Source of the DNA: JAJAZB01 sp964244295
GTDB lineage: Bacteria; Bacteroidota; Bacteroidia; Cytophagales; Spirosomataceae
NCBI GenBank assembly: GCA_964244295.1
Contig: CAXTIG010000001.1
Location: 186,001-250,000, forward strand
Reading direction: 5' to 3'
DNA: 64,000 nucleotides
Shown here: positions 16,042 through 24,075 of the stretch, piece after piece
How the letters are laid out: the number at the start of each line of letters is the position of its first letter
Numbering within the stretch: the stretch's first letter is position 1
The notes under the pieces: model-generated
What the model saw: the letters and a program-made list of their open reading frames with translations, nothing else
The model's database searches: none
What the model was told of the DNA's origin: nothing
Program-made: the position numbers and the translations under genes

Positions 16042-18114
16042 TCAGCGCACCAACACTTTCTGGACATCGCGCAACTCCCCACCCAGCACCCGCACGTAGT
16101 ACAAACCCGGCACCCGACCCAGATTCAACTCCAGCCGCGAAGTGAACTGCGGGTAACTCTGGCGAAACAACTCCCGCCCGTCGGCCCCCACCACACTCAC
16201 CTCCAGGTTTTGCCACACCCGCCGCGAGTCGAGCGTTACCCGCCCATCCACGCTGGGGCTGGGATAGACGATGAATTGCTCTTCCCCAAATTCACTCAGG
16301 TCGACGGCCACCGGCAGCGACCACGCCGATTGGCACACCAGCGGCTCGGCGTTGAGCGTCAGGGCGTTGTTGGAACGCGTTCGGTAGGAGGCGTTCACGC
16401 TGGTTTTGAACAATTCCACCTGATTGCCAATCAGCGCCCCGTTGTCAATCTGCCAGTCGTAGGTGACGGCCTGCCCGCTGGGGGTGGCTTTTAGGGTGAA
16501 GGGGCCGGTTCTGGCCACACCCGGGGCGGCGGGGATGGGAGCGGCGGTGGTGCGCAACACGGTGGCAGGCTGAGAAAAACAGCCGATGCGGTTGTAGCCC
16601 CGCACGGAGTAGTCACCGCTTTGGTTGATCGTCAGTCGGCTCGAAGTCAGGCCGGTGCTCCAGCGGTAAGTGGTGTCCTGGGTGTTGCCCGAGGCCGTCA
16701 GGGTCACGCCGGTTTCCTGGCAGAAGGTGGTTTTACTCAGGGGCGTGATGCGGGGCTGGGGCGGGCCGGGGTTGGTCGGCACCAGGAAGGTGGGCGTAAA
16801 CCAGAAGTTACCTTTGGCATCCCGCACCGTGGCCGAGTACGTGCCCGGGCCGGGGGTAGTCCGGGCCGTGCGGGTCCCGTCGGACCAGCCGTAGGAGACA
16901 AACCCATCGGGCAGCGTCAGCGTAAGTCGGGTGCCGTCGGTGCAGAAAGGCGTCGCCAAGGGGGGCGCGATGGGCAATTTCAAGGTACTGTTTTGGAAAA
17001 AAGCTCCACTCAGCGCTTCGTTCCAGAGGGCGGCGATCTTGGGTTGGCCCAGTTCGGAGTAGTGCAGGCGATCGGGACGGTCTTCGATGCTGTTCACCTG
17101 GTCGAGGTCAGGGCCTTGAAATACGTTGGCCGTGGTGGCGATCACTTCCCGCTGGGCGCTCGTCACGTTGGGCCAGACCATCGAATTGAACGAAGAAACG
17201 GCCACCACCCAGGGTAAATCCGGTTTCCCGGCATCAATTCGCGACTGCTCGATGGTGGTCTTGTAAAACTTCACGATGTCTTCTTTGGAAGAAAATCGGT
17301 CATTTTCTCCGTGAACGGCCAGTACCGCCCGTAGACCCGTGGTGGGCACGTACCGATTCAGGGCATTTTTGAGGTTGACGTACGGCATCCCAATCCGGTA
17401 GTTGACGAACCCCCCCTCGAAAGGAATGCCCTTGATCACTTTGTAATTCTGCTCCATCGACGTTCCGCCGAAGGCCGCGCTGTAAAACAACACCGGAACG
17501 TTTAATTTTTTGACCAATAAATCCCCCAACTGACTCCACACCCAGGGCGCCACGTTGTAGGGGGCAATGCCACAACTCTGGCAGAGGGGGGTAAAGTCCA
17601 GCCCGGACATAAAAACCGGGTCGGCGGTTTGATTGTAGGCGTTGAAATCGAATTTGGTTAAATCGGCGCTGATCACCCGTTCGTCGGTGGCTCCTTTGCT
17701 GGGACTGGCCCCGCCCTGGGCGTTGGAGTGACCCATGATCAAAAACACCTCTCCCACGCCTACCCGCTCCAACGTTGCCGATCCAACGGTGCTTTCTCCG
17801 AAAAATCCCCGCACTTCGAGCGAGTACCAACCCGCCGACACCGTGACGCTGCCCTGAAACGAACCGCCCAGCGGATTGGCTTGCAGTAGTTTCCACCCCG
17901 TGGCGATGCCCCCCAAAACCGGCACGAACCGGGCTTCGACCCGGTCGACGGGTTGGGTGTACGTTCCGCCCACCGTGATGGTGGCGTCGTTGCTGGCGCT
18001 ACGTTGGTAAACGATGCGATTGGTGGGATAGGTAATCTGAATCTGGGCCTGTGCCGAATGAAAAAAGAAGGCAAAAAGCAGCCCAAACGACCCCCCAAAA
18101 AAGCGATACTTCAT
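16042..18114 (-). CDS. T9SS-sorted SGNH/sialate O-acetylesterase-like protein
   Basis: This 690-residue secreted protein has a signal peptide (MKYRFFGGSFGLLFAFFFHSAQA). An Ig-like domain is followed by a carbohydrate-esterase SGNH domain: GHSNAQGG carries the candidate catalytic Ser, AAFGGTSMEQN and AVHGENDR supply further blocks, and DRPDRLHYSELGQ the Asp-x-x-His pair. Several Ig/PKD-like repeats with CQETGVTLTASG-type strands come next. The last 80 residues (YPSPSVDGRVTLDS to LYYVRVLGGELRDVQKVLVR) are a type A type IX secretion sorting domain, so the product should cross the outer membrane and be anchored or released. I start at 18114, where the signal peptide begins. It deacetylates an unknown polysaccharide by inference. 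Confidence 0.88.
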   Translation of the reverse strand: MKYRFFGGSFGLLFAFFFHSAQAQIQITYPTNRIVYQRSASNDATITVGGTYTQPVDRVEARFVPVLGGIATGWKLLQANPLGGSFQGSVTVSAGWYSLEVRGFFGESTVGSATLERVGVGEVFLIMGHSNAQGGASPSKGATDERVISADLTKFDFNAYNQTADPVFMSGLDFTPLCQSCGIAPYNVAPWVWSQLGDLLVKKLNVPVLFYSAAFGGTSMEQNYKVIKGIPFEGGFVNYRIGMPYVNLKNALNRYVPTTGLRAVLAVHGENDRFSSKEDIVKFYKTTIEQSRIDAGKPDLPWVVAVSSFNSMVWPNVTSAQREVIATTANVFQGPDLDQVNSIEDRPDRLHYSELGQPKIAALWNEALSGAFFQNSTLKLPIAPPLATPFCTDGTRLTLTLPDGFVSYGWSDGTRTARTTPGPGTYSATVRDAKGNFWFTPTFLVPTNPGPPQPRITPLSKTTFCQETGVTLTASGNTQDTTYRWSTGLTSSRLTINQSGDYSVRGYNRIGCFSQPATVLRTTAAPIPAAPGVARTGPFTLKATPSGQAVTYDWQIDNGALIGNQVELFKTSVNASYRTRSNNALTLNAEPLVCQSAWSLPVAVDLSEFGEEQFIVYPSPSVDGRVTLDSRRVWQNLEVSVVGADGRELFRQSYPQFTSRLELNLGRVPGLYYVRVLGGELRDVQKVLVR

Positions 18115-18147
18115 AGAAGTGAACGAAGCGTAAAACCAGCTTCCCGG

Positions 18148-18155
18148 CAAAAGTA
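18148..18155 (-). promoter_or_regulatory. Predicted -7 box of the acetylesterase gene
   Basis: The minus strand reads TACTTTTG, an exact TAnnTTTG match, 33 nt before the ATG at 18114 and within the 54-nt gap after the upstream endonuclease gene. Confidence 0.45.
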
Positions 18156-18168
18156 ACAAAGATTGCCC

Positions 18169-19113
18169 TCAGAACCAGTCGCCGGGCTGGTACTGGGTTT
18201 CAAAGGCTTGCTCGGTCGAGTCGGGTAGCCCCGCGAAGAAATCCACCCCACTGACCCGCTCCACTTCGTCGATGGATACCGTCAGGTCGCGCATTTGTTC
18301 ATCGGGGTAGGCCCGGTTTTCGACCAAAAACGCGATGGCTTTGCCCCGTTTGGGATCGTACACGATCTTGAAATAATGAGCGGGCACCGCCACCCGCGTC
18401 GAACGCCCGATGCTGGTCAGGCCCGGCTTCAGCACCGGCCCCGTCACCACCACCAGCGGCCCGTACTTTTTGGCCCAGGTTCGCACTTTCGCCTCAATTT
18501 CGTTCCAGATTCCGATGTTGAGCGCGTGGGCCTGGGGCGACATGTTGCTCATGTAAAACGACTCGTTGGTGATTTTCTGACTGTACTTAAAATCCCCCGC
18601 CGGAGCCAGGTGCCCCCGGTCGTAGCCGGTCCGGGCGTAATCATTGGGTAGGGCCGAGCCGGTTTTCACCAGCGGATCGGGCGAAAAGTGATCGGCGCGT
18701 TTGGCCTTGCCACTCCGGTTCAGTACCCGATGCACCACCCAACGGGCCTGTTCGTACTCTTCCTCGTACTGGAGGGTGAAGGCCGTGTGGCGAACGAGTT
18801 GCGCGCTCCGACCGTAGGCCGGAAGGTACCTTTCCAGCGCCTCGCTTTCGTTTTCAGAATCACTGCCCGCCGTTCCTTCGTCGTTCGTCGCGTCGCTGGC
18901 CACATCTTCATTGCCGGGGCGTTCGGCATCGGGTTTCGGACGCGGCGGCGGCGTGGGTTTTATCCCAAAAACGCTCAGCACGTCGTTTTTGAGGCGGGTC
19001 CAGGGCTGGGGCTGGTCGTGGTAATACAGAAAAGCCCCGATGCCGATGAGCACCAGGAGAAAAAGAAAGCGGTTGCCCGAAAGGCCACGTCCGCCGCGTG
19101 GGAGAATTGCCAT
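18169..19113 (-). CDS. DNA/RNA non-specific endonuclease (NUC1/EndA family), membrane-anchored
   Basis: This 314-residue protein has an N-terminal transmembrane anchor (FLFLLVLIGIGAFLYY), then a low-complexity acidic linker (DATNDEGTAGSDSENESEA) and a beta-beta-alpha-metal nuclease domain. The signature DRGHLAPAGDF carries the catalytic His, and NMSPQAHALNIGIWNEIE provides the metal-binding Asn. It should degrade nucleic acid in the periplasm or outside the cell for nutrition or defence against DNA uptake. Length and motif order fit the family. It is read toward the acetylesterase gene 54 nt away. Confidence 0.92.
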   Translation of the reverse strand: MAILPRGGRGLSGNRFLFLLVLIGIGAFLYYHDQPQPWTRLKNDVLSVFGIKPTPPPRPKPDAERPGNEDVASDATNDEGTAGSDSENESEALERYLPAYGRSAQLVRHTAFTLQYEEEYEQARWVVHRVLNRSGKAKRADHFSPDPLVKTGSALPNDYARTGYDRGHLAPAGDFKYSQKITNESFYMSNMSPQAHALNIGIWNEIEAKVRTWAKKYGPLVVVTGPVLKPGLTSIGRSTRVAVPAHYFKIVYDPKRGKAIAFLVENRAYPDEQMRDLTVSIDEVERVSGVDFFAGLPDSTEQAFETQYQPGDWF

Positions 19114-19141
19114 GAAATTTTTTTGAAAAATAAAGGTCAGT

Positions 19142-19224
19142 AAAAACCTCCGAATACCCCGTCATTGCGAGCGGAGGGAAAACTTCTCGCTTCGCTCGCA
19201 ATGACGGGGTATTCGGAGGTTTTT
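19142..19224. repeat. Palindrome of the CGTCATTGCGAGCG family, divergent gap
   Basis: Perfect 32-nt arms (19142-19173 and 19193-19224) bear CCGTCATTGCGAGCG and end in A and T tracts. The gap lies between the divergent endonuclease and flavoprotein genes. A shorter copy of the same word sits at 57810-57841. This GTCATTGCGAGC palindrome is common in bacterial genomes. Confidence 0.85.
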
Positions 19225-19264
19225 TGTCCCAAAATTGCCAACCCAAACCCATTCCCCCAACGAT

Positions 19265-19272
19265 TACCTTTG
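19265..19272 (+). promoter_or_regulatory. Predicted -7 box of the flavoprotein gene, very close to its ATG
   Basis: TACCTTTG matches TAnnTTTG exactly and ends only 5 nt before the ATG at 19278. That suggests a leaderless or nearly leaderless transcript. Confidence 0.45.
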
Positions 19273-19277
19273 CCCCG

Positions 19278-20516
19278 ATGAAAAAAACGCATCGCGTGGC
19301 CGTAATCGGCGGGGGTGCCGCCGGATTTTTCGCCGCCCTCAGTGCCGCCGAAACCTTCCCCGAAGCGCAGGTTACCCTTTTTGAAAAAAGCCGCGACGTA
19401 CTGAGCAAAGTACGCATTTCGGGCGGGGGCCGCTGCAACGTCACCAACGCCGCTCCCAGCGTGGCCCGGCTGCTGGAGGGCTACCCACGCGGAGCCAGAT
19501 TCCTCCGTCCGCTGTTCGCCCAATTTCATAACCACGACACGGTTCAGTGGTTTGAAAACCGGGGCCTCCCCCTGAAAACTGAACCCGACGGACGCGTCTT
19601 CCCCGTTAGCGATACCTCCGCCGACGTGGTAGACAGCCTGCTCCGCGAAGCCCGGCGGCTTGGTGTGATCATCCGCACCTCGGCGGGGGTAAACCGACTC
19701 AGTTGGCAGGGGACAGTGGGCAGTTTACAGTTGCTTTCGGGCGAAACCATCGAGGCCGATCGGGTCATCGTCACCACGGGTGGGCACCCCAGTCGGAGCG
19801 GATTCGAGTGGCTGGCGGCCCTGGGCCACGCCATCGTGCCCCCGGTGCCTTCGCTGTTTACCTTCAACGCGCCCACCTCACCCTTGCTGGCCCTCGCCGG
19901 CGTGGCCGCGCCGCAGGCTACCGTGCGGCTGGCGGGCACGAAGCAAACTCAAACCGGCCCCGTGCTGCTCACGCACTGGGGTTTTAGCGGCCCGGCGGTG
20001 CTGCGGCTTTCGGCCTGGGCCGCCCGCGAACTGGCCGAACGTGACTACCAGTTCGACGTGGCCTTCAACTGGGACGCCGCGCAGAATGAAACGCTCGTGC
20101 GCGACACCTTCGCCCGATTTCGCAGCGAACACGCCCGCAAGCAGGTTAGCTCGCTTTCCGCGTTTGGCCTGCCGAACCGGCTTTGGCGGGCGCTGGTAGC
20201 GGAGGCCGATTTGCCCGAAACCACCCGCTGGGCCGAAGCCCCCGCCAAAGCGCTCAACCGCCTCGCCGATCTGCTCACCAACGGCACCTTCCGCGTCAGC
20301 GGCAAAACCACTTTCAAAGAGGAATTCGTGACCTGCGGCGGCATTGCCCTGAGCGAAGTACACCCGCAAACCCTGGAAAGTCGGCACGTTCCCGGCCTTT
20401 TTTTCGCGGGCGAAGTGCTCGACATCGACGGCATTACCGGCGGGTACAACTTTCAGGCGGCCTGGACAACGGGGTTCGTGGCGGGAAAATGCGGCGGGGA
20501 ATTTCCCCATTCCTGA
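19278..20516 (+). CDS. NAD(P)/FAD-dependent oxidoreductase, HI0933/BaiN family
   Basis: This 412-residue cytosolic flavoprotein opens with the FAD-binding motif VAVIGGGAAGFFAALSAAE and the family hallmark RISGGGRCNVTN. It also has a conserved TTGGHPS-type turn, FKEEFVTCGGIALSEV and a C-terminal FAD-contact stretch GLFFAGEVLDIDGITGGYNFQAAW. The family is widely conserved; the exact substrate is unknown. I start at 19278 because the dinucleotide fold begins six residues later and the only upstream in-frame option is a TTG inside the palindrome tail. It appears to be a single gene. Confidence 0.9.
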   Translation: MKKTHRVAVIGGGAAGFFAALSAAETFPEAQVTLFEKSRDVLSKVRISGGGRCNVTNAAPSVARLLEGYPRGARFLRPLFAQFHNHDTVQWFENRGLPLKTEPDGRVFPVSDTSADVVDSLLREARRLGVIIRTSAGVNRLSWQGTVGSLQLLSGETIEADRVIVTTGGHPSRSGFEWLAALGHAIVPPVPSLFTFNAPTSPLLALAGVAAPQATVRLAGTKQTQTGPVLLTHWGFSGPAVLRLSAWAARELAERDYQFDVAFNWDAAQNETLVRDTFARFRSEHARKQVSSLSAFGLPNRLWRALVAEADLPETTRWAEAPAKALNRLADLLTNGTFRVSGKTTFKEEFVTCGGIALSEVHPQTLESRHVPGLFFAGEVLDIDGITGGYNFQAAWTTGFVAGKCGGEFPHS

Positions 20517-20834
20517 CGGCCTTGTTGAAGATCTGTTGTCATCCCGACGTTGTCTTGCCATCCCGACGGTAGGCTTGTCATCCCGACGAAGGAGGGATCT
20601 CGTTGGCCATCCGAATAGTTGGTGACGGGCCACCGCTCGGCTACCGATAAACTTCCTGGTAGGCCAACGAGCGGAACGCCGCCCGGCTACCTCCTTCGTC
20701 GGGATGACAAAAGTTGGGATGACAAGTCGAGTCGTTTTTCAAACTTCTCAATCGTTTCAGAACTCCGCCCCCAACCCCTGTTTTTTCGGGAAAAGCCCGT
20801 TATTTGCCCGGACGTTCCCCCACCTCCTTCCACC
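20517..20834. other. Gene-free 318 bp filled mainly by GTCATCCCGACG repeats
   Basis: Beyond the palindrome at 20575-20710 and its flanking single GTCATCCCG copies, this stretch contains a near-consensus -7 box, GTTATTTG (20799-20806), 28 nt before the GTG I propose for the next gene. The in-frame open reading back to 20619 is translated repeat and not a real N-terminus. Confidence 0.6.
20575..20710. repeat. Palindromic element copy A (GTCATCCCGACGAAGGAGG ends)
   Basis: The outer arms TTGTCATCCCGACGAAGGAGG (20575-20595) and complement (20690-20710) enclose a core with inner CTCGTTGGCC/GGCCAACGAG pairing. Extra partial end copies flank it (TTGTCATCCCGACG from 20536, GGGATGACAAG to 20725). Its core is the reverse complement of the cores in copies B and C, and its right inner boundary carries about 13 extra bases. 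Confidence 0.85.
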
Positions 20835-22169
20835 GTGTCCGCCCGTTTTTTTTCCGAAGAACAACTCATCCAATTGGCCCCCGATCCGGCTTCGTTCAAA
20901 GCCGGGCGCAGTCTGGCCGCAGCGGGCCACTGGTCGAACGTCGGGTACAGCGAACGGGCCGTTTGGGGCGAAATTCAGGGCAGTGGTCGCGAGCCGTACC
21001 GCACCCAGGCCGACCTACTTCAACCCGCGTTTCGCTGCACCTGCCCCAGCCGAAAATTTCCCTGCAAGCACGGCCTGGGCCTGTTGTTGATGCTCGCCAA
21101 CGCCCCCGAAACCGCCCGCGCCGCCGACCTCGAACCGCCCTGGGTGCGGGAATGGATGGACAAACGCCAAACCCGCGCCGAAGAAAAGCCGACTCTCGAA
21201 ACCACCGACAAGCAAGCCCGCGACCGGGCCAAACGCCAGCAGGAACGCCAGCGCAAGGTGCAGGACGGCGTGGCCGACCTCGACCGCTGGCTGCGCGACC
21301 TCGTCCGCACGGGCTTGTTGTCGTTGCCCGAAAAAGGGCGACCTTTTTTCGACTCCCCCGCCGCCCGGCTCGTGGATGCCCAGGCGGGCGGACTGGCCGG
21401 CATGCTGCGGGAGTTTGGTCAACTCCCCTTCGTGGGAACGGCCTGGCAGGGCCAGGCCCTCGAACGGGTGGCGCGGTTGCACCTGCTTACCGAAGCCTTC
21501 GATCGGCTCGATGAATTGCCCGAACCCCTGCGCGAGGACGTAAAAAACCTCATCGGCTGGCCCCGTTCGCCGAAGGAACTCCTGGCCGACCCCCGCGCCG
21601 AAGTCCTGGCCGATGACTGGCTGGTGCTGGGCCATTTGACCGAAAAAACAGACGACCTCGACGTGTTTCGCACGTACCTGCTGGGAAGAAATTCAGGCCG
21701 ATTTGCGCTTGATTTGCAGTTTTCAGTCGGAAATGGAGCACCCGAAACGCCCTGGCTGCCGGGCCGCGAGGCGCGGGCCGAACTCGCGTTTTTCCCCTCA
21801 GTCTGGCCCCTGCGGGCGGTGCTGAAATCGTTCGGAGAAAATCACCCGCCGCCGCCAGTTCCCCCGCTGGCCCTGGCCGACTGGTCGGCCTCGCAGCGGC
21901 AATGGGCCGAACTTCTCGCCCAGTTTCCCTGGGCCGACGAGGTGCCGCAGGTCGTAGCCGGAGTACAGTTTATTTTCAAAAAAAACGGCTCCTGGCTGTA
22001 CGACGCGGCGGGTCGGGCGCTGCCGGTTCAGGGTGGCTTTTCGGAAACGAAGGCCCTCCACTTGCTGGCCCTGAGTGGCGGAACTCCGCTGCCGGTGGCC
22101 CTGCTGCGCCAGGGCGACACGGCGCGGCCGCTGGGAATTTGGGTCAATAGTCGGTATTGCGCGGTGTGA
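20835..22169 (+). CDS. SWIM zinc finger protein, first gene of MoxR/VWA cluster
   Basis: From a GTG at 20835 the protein has 444 residues (VSARFFSEEQLIQLAPDPAS). The only recognisable domain is a SWIM zinc finger, CTCPSRKFPCKH (CxC-x6-CxH) followed by GLGLLLML, at about residues 64-75. SWIM modules bind DNA, RNA or protein. A charged helical region (DRAKRQQERQRKVQDG) and a C-terminal domain of unknown fold follow. Family members are typically the first gene of a cluster with DUF5691, MoxR, DUF5682 and VWA genes, as here. GTG is preferred over the upstream ATG because residues before it would be encoded by the palindromic repeat. Confidence 0.82.
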   Translation: MSARFFSEEQLIQLAPDPASFKAGRSLAAAGHWSNVGYSERAVWGEIQGSGREPYRTQADLLQPAFRCTCPSRKFPCKHGLGLLLMLANAPETARAADLEPPWVREWMDKRQTRAEEKPTLETTDKQARDRAKRQQERQRKVQDGVADLDRWLRDLVRTGLLSLPEKGRPFFDSPAARLVDAQAGGLAGMLREFGQLPFVGTAWQGQALERVARLHLLTEAFDRLDELPEPLREDVKNLIGWPRSPKELLADPRAEVLADDWLVLGHLTEKTDDLDVFRTYLLGRNSGRFALDLQFSVGNGAPETPWLPGREARAELAFFPSVWPLRAVLKSFGENHPPPPVPPLALADWSASQRQWAELLAQFPWADEVPQVVAGVQFIFKKNGSWLYDAAGRALPVQGGFSETKALHLLALSGGTPLPVALLRQGDTARPLGIWVNSRYCAV

Positions 22170-22180
22170 AAAACGACGGT

Positions 22181-22302
22181 TTGTCATCCCTACGAAGGAG
22201 GGTATCTCGTTGGCCTACCAGGAAGTTTATCGGTAGCCGAGCGGTGGCCCGTCACCAACTATTCGGATGGCCAACGAGATCCCTCCTTCGTCGGGATGAC
22301 AA
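22181..22302. repeat. Palindromic element copy B
   Basis: This 122-bp element has arms of about 34 nt (TTGTCATCCCTACGAAGGAGG start) and a core that is the inverse of copy A's core. Further GGGATGACAACCC-type end units follow in tandem to 22332. It fills the gap between the SWIM and DUF5691 genes. Confidence 0.88.
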
Positions 22303-22383
22303 CCCAGCGGGATGACAACCCGGTTGGATGACTCCATTCGTCAGGCTAAAAAACAACCCAATTCAACGCTCCATTTTCTACCC

Positions 22384-23982
22384 ATGACCGCCTGGAACGC
22401 CCTCGCTACCGCCGGACTCCTCGGCACCGAACACGGCCCCGTCCCGACCGAGGCGCTGCCCGAAGCACTCCGGGCGCGGCTTGCCGCCGTATCAACCGCC
22501 GACCGGGAAGGCTTGTTTTTGAAAACCGCCGCCCTGCTCTGGGCCTACCGCCGGGCGGGTACCTTGCCGCCGGTCGCCGCCGTTCCGGCTCCCCCACCCT
22601 GCCCGCCCGAAACCAGGCCCTACGCCCCCGCCGGGGCGCTGAAGTCGTTGAAACGACTGCTCCACGAGGCGGCTCCGGCTCCATTTCTTGAACACGTGCT
22701 GGAGGAATTCAACCGCCGGGACTGGCTGGTTTCTCCCGACTTGCTCCTGCACTTGTTGCAAACCGGGACCATGCCCGCCCACCGTTTGGCGCAGGAACTA
22801 ATCCGGCTGGGAGTGGGCGAGCGGGGGGCCTGGCTGGCCCAATTCCAACCCGCCTGGGCCTACGCCCTCGCCCCCGGCGACCCCGAAGCCGCCTGGCAAA
22901 CGGGTCGTTTGGAGGAGCGGCGGCGGGCGTTTGCCTCCCTGCGTCAGCAAGATCCGGCGCGGGCATTGGCCTTGCTCGGGGAAAGCTGGCCCACCGAAAC
23001 CGTTCGGGAACGGAAGGAGTGGATTCGGCTGATGCAGACGGGGGCAAGCCCCGGCGACCTGCCGTTTTTGAAAAAAATCAACGAAGAACTCACGCCACCG
23101 CCCCCGGACGAAAAACCAATGCAACGGGAGTTGCGCCTCGAAGTAGCCCAGCGCCTGCTGGCCCGGCCCGAATCGGGCTGGGGGGAGCGGCTGTTCGATG
23201 ACCACCTGCGGCACTATTTTCCGGTTCCGAAAAAAGGCATCCTCGGTTGGTTGGGTGGCAAGCCCGAAATCCGGCTGACGGTGCCTACCGACGCCCGGCA
23301 GGTGCTTACCCCCGCGCTGGTGCACGATTCACTGGGTTTCCCGTCCAAATCGAGTGACGCGCGGTTGCACTATGCACTGTCGGAAACGGCCTACTGGCTG
23401 CGGGTGCTGATGCCCTTCGTACCGCCCCGGCGCTGGGCGAAGCACTGGGGCCTGGATGCCGAGGCCTGCGTGCGGGTGTTTTGCGAAAACGAAGACTGTT
23501 TCAGTGAAAAAGGCACGACGCGGTTTTACTTTTTCCTCGAATCGCTCGCCGAAGCGACCCGACGCTTTGGCGATGCGGCCTTCGCCCAAGCCTTGCTCCA
23601 CCACGCCCCGCCCAATGATCCGGCCCTACTTTCCCTTGGCACCCTAGCGGGTGCGCAAGCGACTGAAGCGTACCTGGGCCGCTGCACCGGGCATTTTGTA
23701 CGGCAACACCTCCACGCCCTTGCCCGCTTGCTGCCCGACTGGTCGCCCAGTTTGAGCAGCCTGCTGCTGCGGCACCTGGCCGAAGGCTTTTGCGCCGATC
23801 ACTACCTGGCGGGCCAAACCGATGTACGGTTGCCCAACTGGCACCCGGAAAGTGTGCGGCAGTTCGCCGCCGTCCTCCCAAAAAATACGACGGAGTACCA
23901 ACTCACGACGCTCGAAACCCGGCTGTTTGGGCCGGTGCGGGAGAGTGTACAGATTGGACGAATTTTGAGAGAAATGCCGTGA
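22384..23982 (+). CDS. DUF5691-type helical protein of the MoxR/VWA cluster
   Basis: This protein of 532 residues starts MTAWNALATAGLLGTEHGP. It appears all-helical and rich in Leu, Trp and Arg, with GERGAWLAQFQPAWAYAL and ALRQQDPARALALLGESWPTE characteristic of what I know as DUF5691. No catalytic motif or membrane segment is visible, so an adaptor or scaffold role beside the AAA+ ATPase is a reasonable guess. I use ATG 22384: the open frame reaches back to an ATG at 22312 only because the repeat supplies GGGATGAC. The gene is flanked on both sides by GTCATCCCG repeats. Confidence 0.75.
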   Translation: MTAWNALATAGLLGTEHGPVPTEALPEALRARLAAVSTADREGLFLKTAALLWAYRRAGTLPPVAAVPAPPPCPPETRPYAPAGALKSLKRLLHEAAPAPFLEHVLEEFNRRDWLVSPDLLLHLLQTGTMPAHRLAQELIRLGVGERGAWLAQFQPAWAYALAPGDPEAAWQTGRLEERRRAFASLRQQDPARALALLGESWPTETVRERKEWIRLMQTGASPGDLPFLKKINEELTPPPPDEKPMQRELRLEVAQRLLARPESGWGERLFDDHLRHYFPVPKKGILGWLGGKPEIRLTVPTDARQVLTPALVHDSLGFPSKSSDARLHYALSETAYWLRVLMPFVPPRRWAKHWGLDAEACVRVFCENEDCFSEKGTTRFYFFLESLAEATRRFGDAAFAQALLHHAPPNDPALLSLGTLAGAQATEAYLGRCTGHFVRQHLHALARLLPDWSPSLSSLLLRHLAEGFCADHYLAGQTDVRLPNWHPESVRQFAAVLPKNTTEYQLTTLETRLFGPVRESVQIGRILREMP

Positions 23983-23984
23983 CA

Positions 23985-24042
23985 GGTTGCCATCCCGACG
24001 GATTGTCATCCCGCCGGGATGGCAACCCCGGCGGGATGACAA
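23985..24042. repeat. Two interleaved hairpins between DUF5691 and MoxR genes
   Basis: Stem 1 pairs GGTTGCCATCCC (23985-23996) with 24016-24027. Stem 2 pairs TTGTCATCCCGCCGG (24003-24017) with 24028-24042. The order L1-L2-R1-R2 with a 2-nt overlap makes the stems mutually exclusive. The words belong to the GTCATCCCG family. Confidence 0.8.
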
Positions 24043-24075
24043 AAACCAAAATCAAAACCTTTTCAAACCCTCCCC

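Noticed and set aside
20619..20834. N-terminal extension of the SWIM protein back to an ATG at 20619
   Set aside because: The added residues are the translation of palindrome A and its flanks, so the GTG at 20835 is preferred.
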